This document shows positions 5,671 through 6,515 of a DNA stretch of 6,515 bases, in pieces. The stretch covers positions 1 through 6,515 of the forward strand of contig DAOWFT010000136.1 in NCBI GenBank assembly GCA_030637845.1, in the 5' to 3' direction. Under the pieces are notes generated by a model. It worked only from the letters and a program-made list of their open reading frames with translations. It ran no database searches and was not told the origin of the DNA. This DNA comes from Thalassospiraceae bacterium (lineage in GTDB: Bacteria > Pseudomonadota > Alphaproteobacteria > Rhodospirillales > Magnetovibrionaceae). The position numbers and the translations under genes are program-made. The first letter of the stretch is position 1. Each line of letters opens with the position of its first letter.

Positions 5671-6337
5671 CATCCTTGATGGCTTGGGCGATCTCATCAT
5701 CCGTGGCGTTTGTGGGAAACTTTGCATCCACGCCAAGCGCGCGCTCGAGGCGTTCTAGATATTCACGATTAGATATTTCCACCGCACCCATTCGTTTTAG
5801 ATGGTCGGTTAAAAACTGGGTATCCAACAGGACGTATCTGCCAAGCCTGAGGCGCGCCACCAGATGCACCAGCGCAACCTTGGATGCATCGGTTTCATTT
5901 GAAAACATGCTTTCGCCGCAAAATGCCCCGCGCAAACTAACCCCGTAAAGCCCGCCGACTAATTTATCCCCGCGCCAGCATTCAACCGAATGGGCCAAAC
6001 CCATTTTATGCATTTCATTGTAGGCGCGAATTATTTCGTCGTTTATCCATGTTTCCCCATCCCCACCGGAGCGGTCTGGCCGGGGTAGGGCGCAGGCCTC
6101 GATTACCCGCTCAAACGCGGTATTGCACCTGACCTCAAATGTGTTTTTGCGAATTGTTTTTTTTAGCGATTTTGAAACGTGCAATTCATCCAACGGGATT
6201 ATTCCGCGCAGTTGCGGGTCAACCCAGAATATGGTGGGGTCGTCGCGGCTTTCCGACATGGGGAAAACGCCTGCGGCGTATGCGCGTACAAGTATTTCAG
6301 GGCTTAGTTTGTGCGGTCCGGGAATGGGGCGCGACAT
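5660..6337 (-). CDS. aat: Leucyl/phenylalanyl-tRNA--protein transferase
   Basis: This cytoplasmic enzyme transfers Leu or Phe from aminoacyl-tRNA to proteins bearing N-terminal Arg or Lys, marking them for ClpS/ClpAP degradation (bacterial N-end rule). The 225-residue protein shows the full family pattern: LVRAYAAGVFPMSES (16-30), WVDPQLRGIIPLDELHVSKS (38-57), DGETWINDEI (93-102), AHSVECW (115-121), GGLYGVSLRGAFCGESMFS (128-146), DASKVAL (150-156), LLDTQFLTDHLKRMGA (170-185) and the end of the domain NREYLERL (190-197). Glu142, Asp172 and Gln174 occupy the places of residues important in the E. coli enzyme, by motif comparison. I chose the ATG at 6337 because GGAG sits five bases upstream (6343-6346); a longer start at 6385 would run 27 bases into accC and its extra residues look unrelated. 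It is 19 bases downstream of accC, suggesting one transcript. Confidence 0.96.
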   Translation of the reverse strand: MSRPIPGPHKLSPEILVRAYAAGVFPMSESRDDPTIFWVDPQLRGIIPLDELHVSKSLKKTIRKNTFEVRCNTAFERVIEACALPRPDRSGGDGETWINDEIIRAYNEMHKMGLAHSVECWRGDKLVGGLYGVSLRGAFCGESMFSNETDASKVALVHLVARLRLGRYVLLDTQFLTDHLKRMGAVEISNREYLERLERALGVDAKFPTNATDDEIAQAIKDVIG

Positions 6338-6356
6338 GAATGCTCCGGGGCAGTTG

Positions 6357-6515
6357 TTATTTTCCCCGCTCCATAAACTTTTCAAGCCAGTGAATATCGT
6401 AATCGCCGTTGATTATGTCGGCATCAACCGCAAGGCGCTGGTGCAACGGAATTGTTGTTTTCAATCCATCAATTACATATTCGCTCAAGGCCCGACGAAG
6501 GCGCATAAGGCATTC
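6357..6515 (-). CDS. accC: Acetyl-CoA carboxylase biotin carboxylase subunit, C-terminal fragment (cut by window edge)
   Basis: These are the last 52 codons and TAA stop (6357-6359) of a gene that begins beyond the right edge. The reading frame gives RRALSEYVIDGLKTTIPLHQ (7-26 of the fragment) followed by INGDYDIHWLEKF (35-47), the characteristic C-terminal end of AccC. The enzyme carboxylates biotin on AccB using ATP and bicarbonate, the first half-reaction of acetyl-CoA carboxylase in fatty-acid synthesis. The order accC-aat is common in alphaproteobacteria, usually with accB upstream of accC; accB would lie outside this window. Length and catalytic region cannot be judged from the fragment. 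Confidence 0.93.
   Translation of the reverse strand, partial: ECLMRLRRALSEYVIDGLKTTIPLHQRLAVDADIINGDYDIHWLEKFMERGK

Noticed and set aside
6338..6385. Longer aat start at 6385
   Set aside because: It would overlap the end of accC, whereas ATG 6337 has a GGAG five bases upstream and starts with the usual Aat N-terminus.

Overview
The window looks like an alphaproteobacterial chromosome of roughly 50% GC. Four things suggest this: a long adenosylcobalamin-dependent ribonucleotide reductase (NrdJ) of the alphaproteobacterial type, with a TSCPD-like C-terminal part; an NDUFA12-type complex I accessory protein, typical of alphaproteobacteria and mitochondria; a DUF2155 secreted protein; and the gene neighbourhood accC-aat next to DUF2155-mlaD-NDUFA12. 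I cannot name the genus. No mobile element, phage gene, CRISPR array, rRNA or tRNA was found.

Layout. Positions 1-3234 (minus strand) hold nrdJ, open and uninterrupted for 1,078 codons and cut by the left edge, so its C-terminus is missing. Positions 3235-3873 are a 639-bp divergent intergenic region with several uncatalogued signals: a tandem 20-bp dyad element that also resembles a pair of NrdR boxes, a perfect 9-bp inverted repeat, an A/T-tract block, a 14-bp motif occurring near both ends, and a possible 41-codon ORF. Positions 3874-5670 (plus strand) form a compact gene set: NDUFA12-like gene, two consecutive and diverged mlaD-like MCE genes, then a DUF2155 gene. Positions 5660-6337 (minus) hold aat, which converges on DUF2155 and overlaps it by 11 bp. 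Positions 6357-6515 (minus) are the last 52 codons of accC, cut by the right edge and 19 nt upstream of aat.

How the genes fit together. NrdJ makes deoxyribonucleotides using vitamin B12. The plus-strand genes are envelope and respiration functions: a complex I accessory or assembly factor, two membrane-anchored periplasmic lipid-transport subunits, and a secreted protein of unknown function. The minus-strand pair combines fatty-acid synthesis entry (AccC) with N-terminal tagging of proteins for ClpS/ClpAP degradation (Aat).

Most of the window is ordinary, conserved core genome. The points most worth a second look are the doubled mlaD and the repeat architecture of the nrdJ/NDUFA12 divergent regulatory region. 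I found no convincing evidence for a wholly new system.
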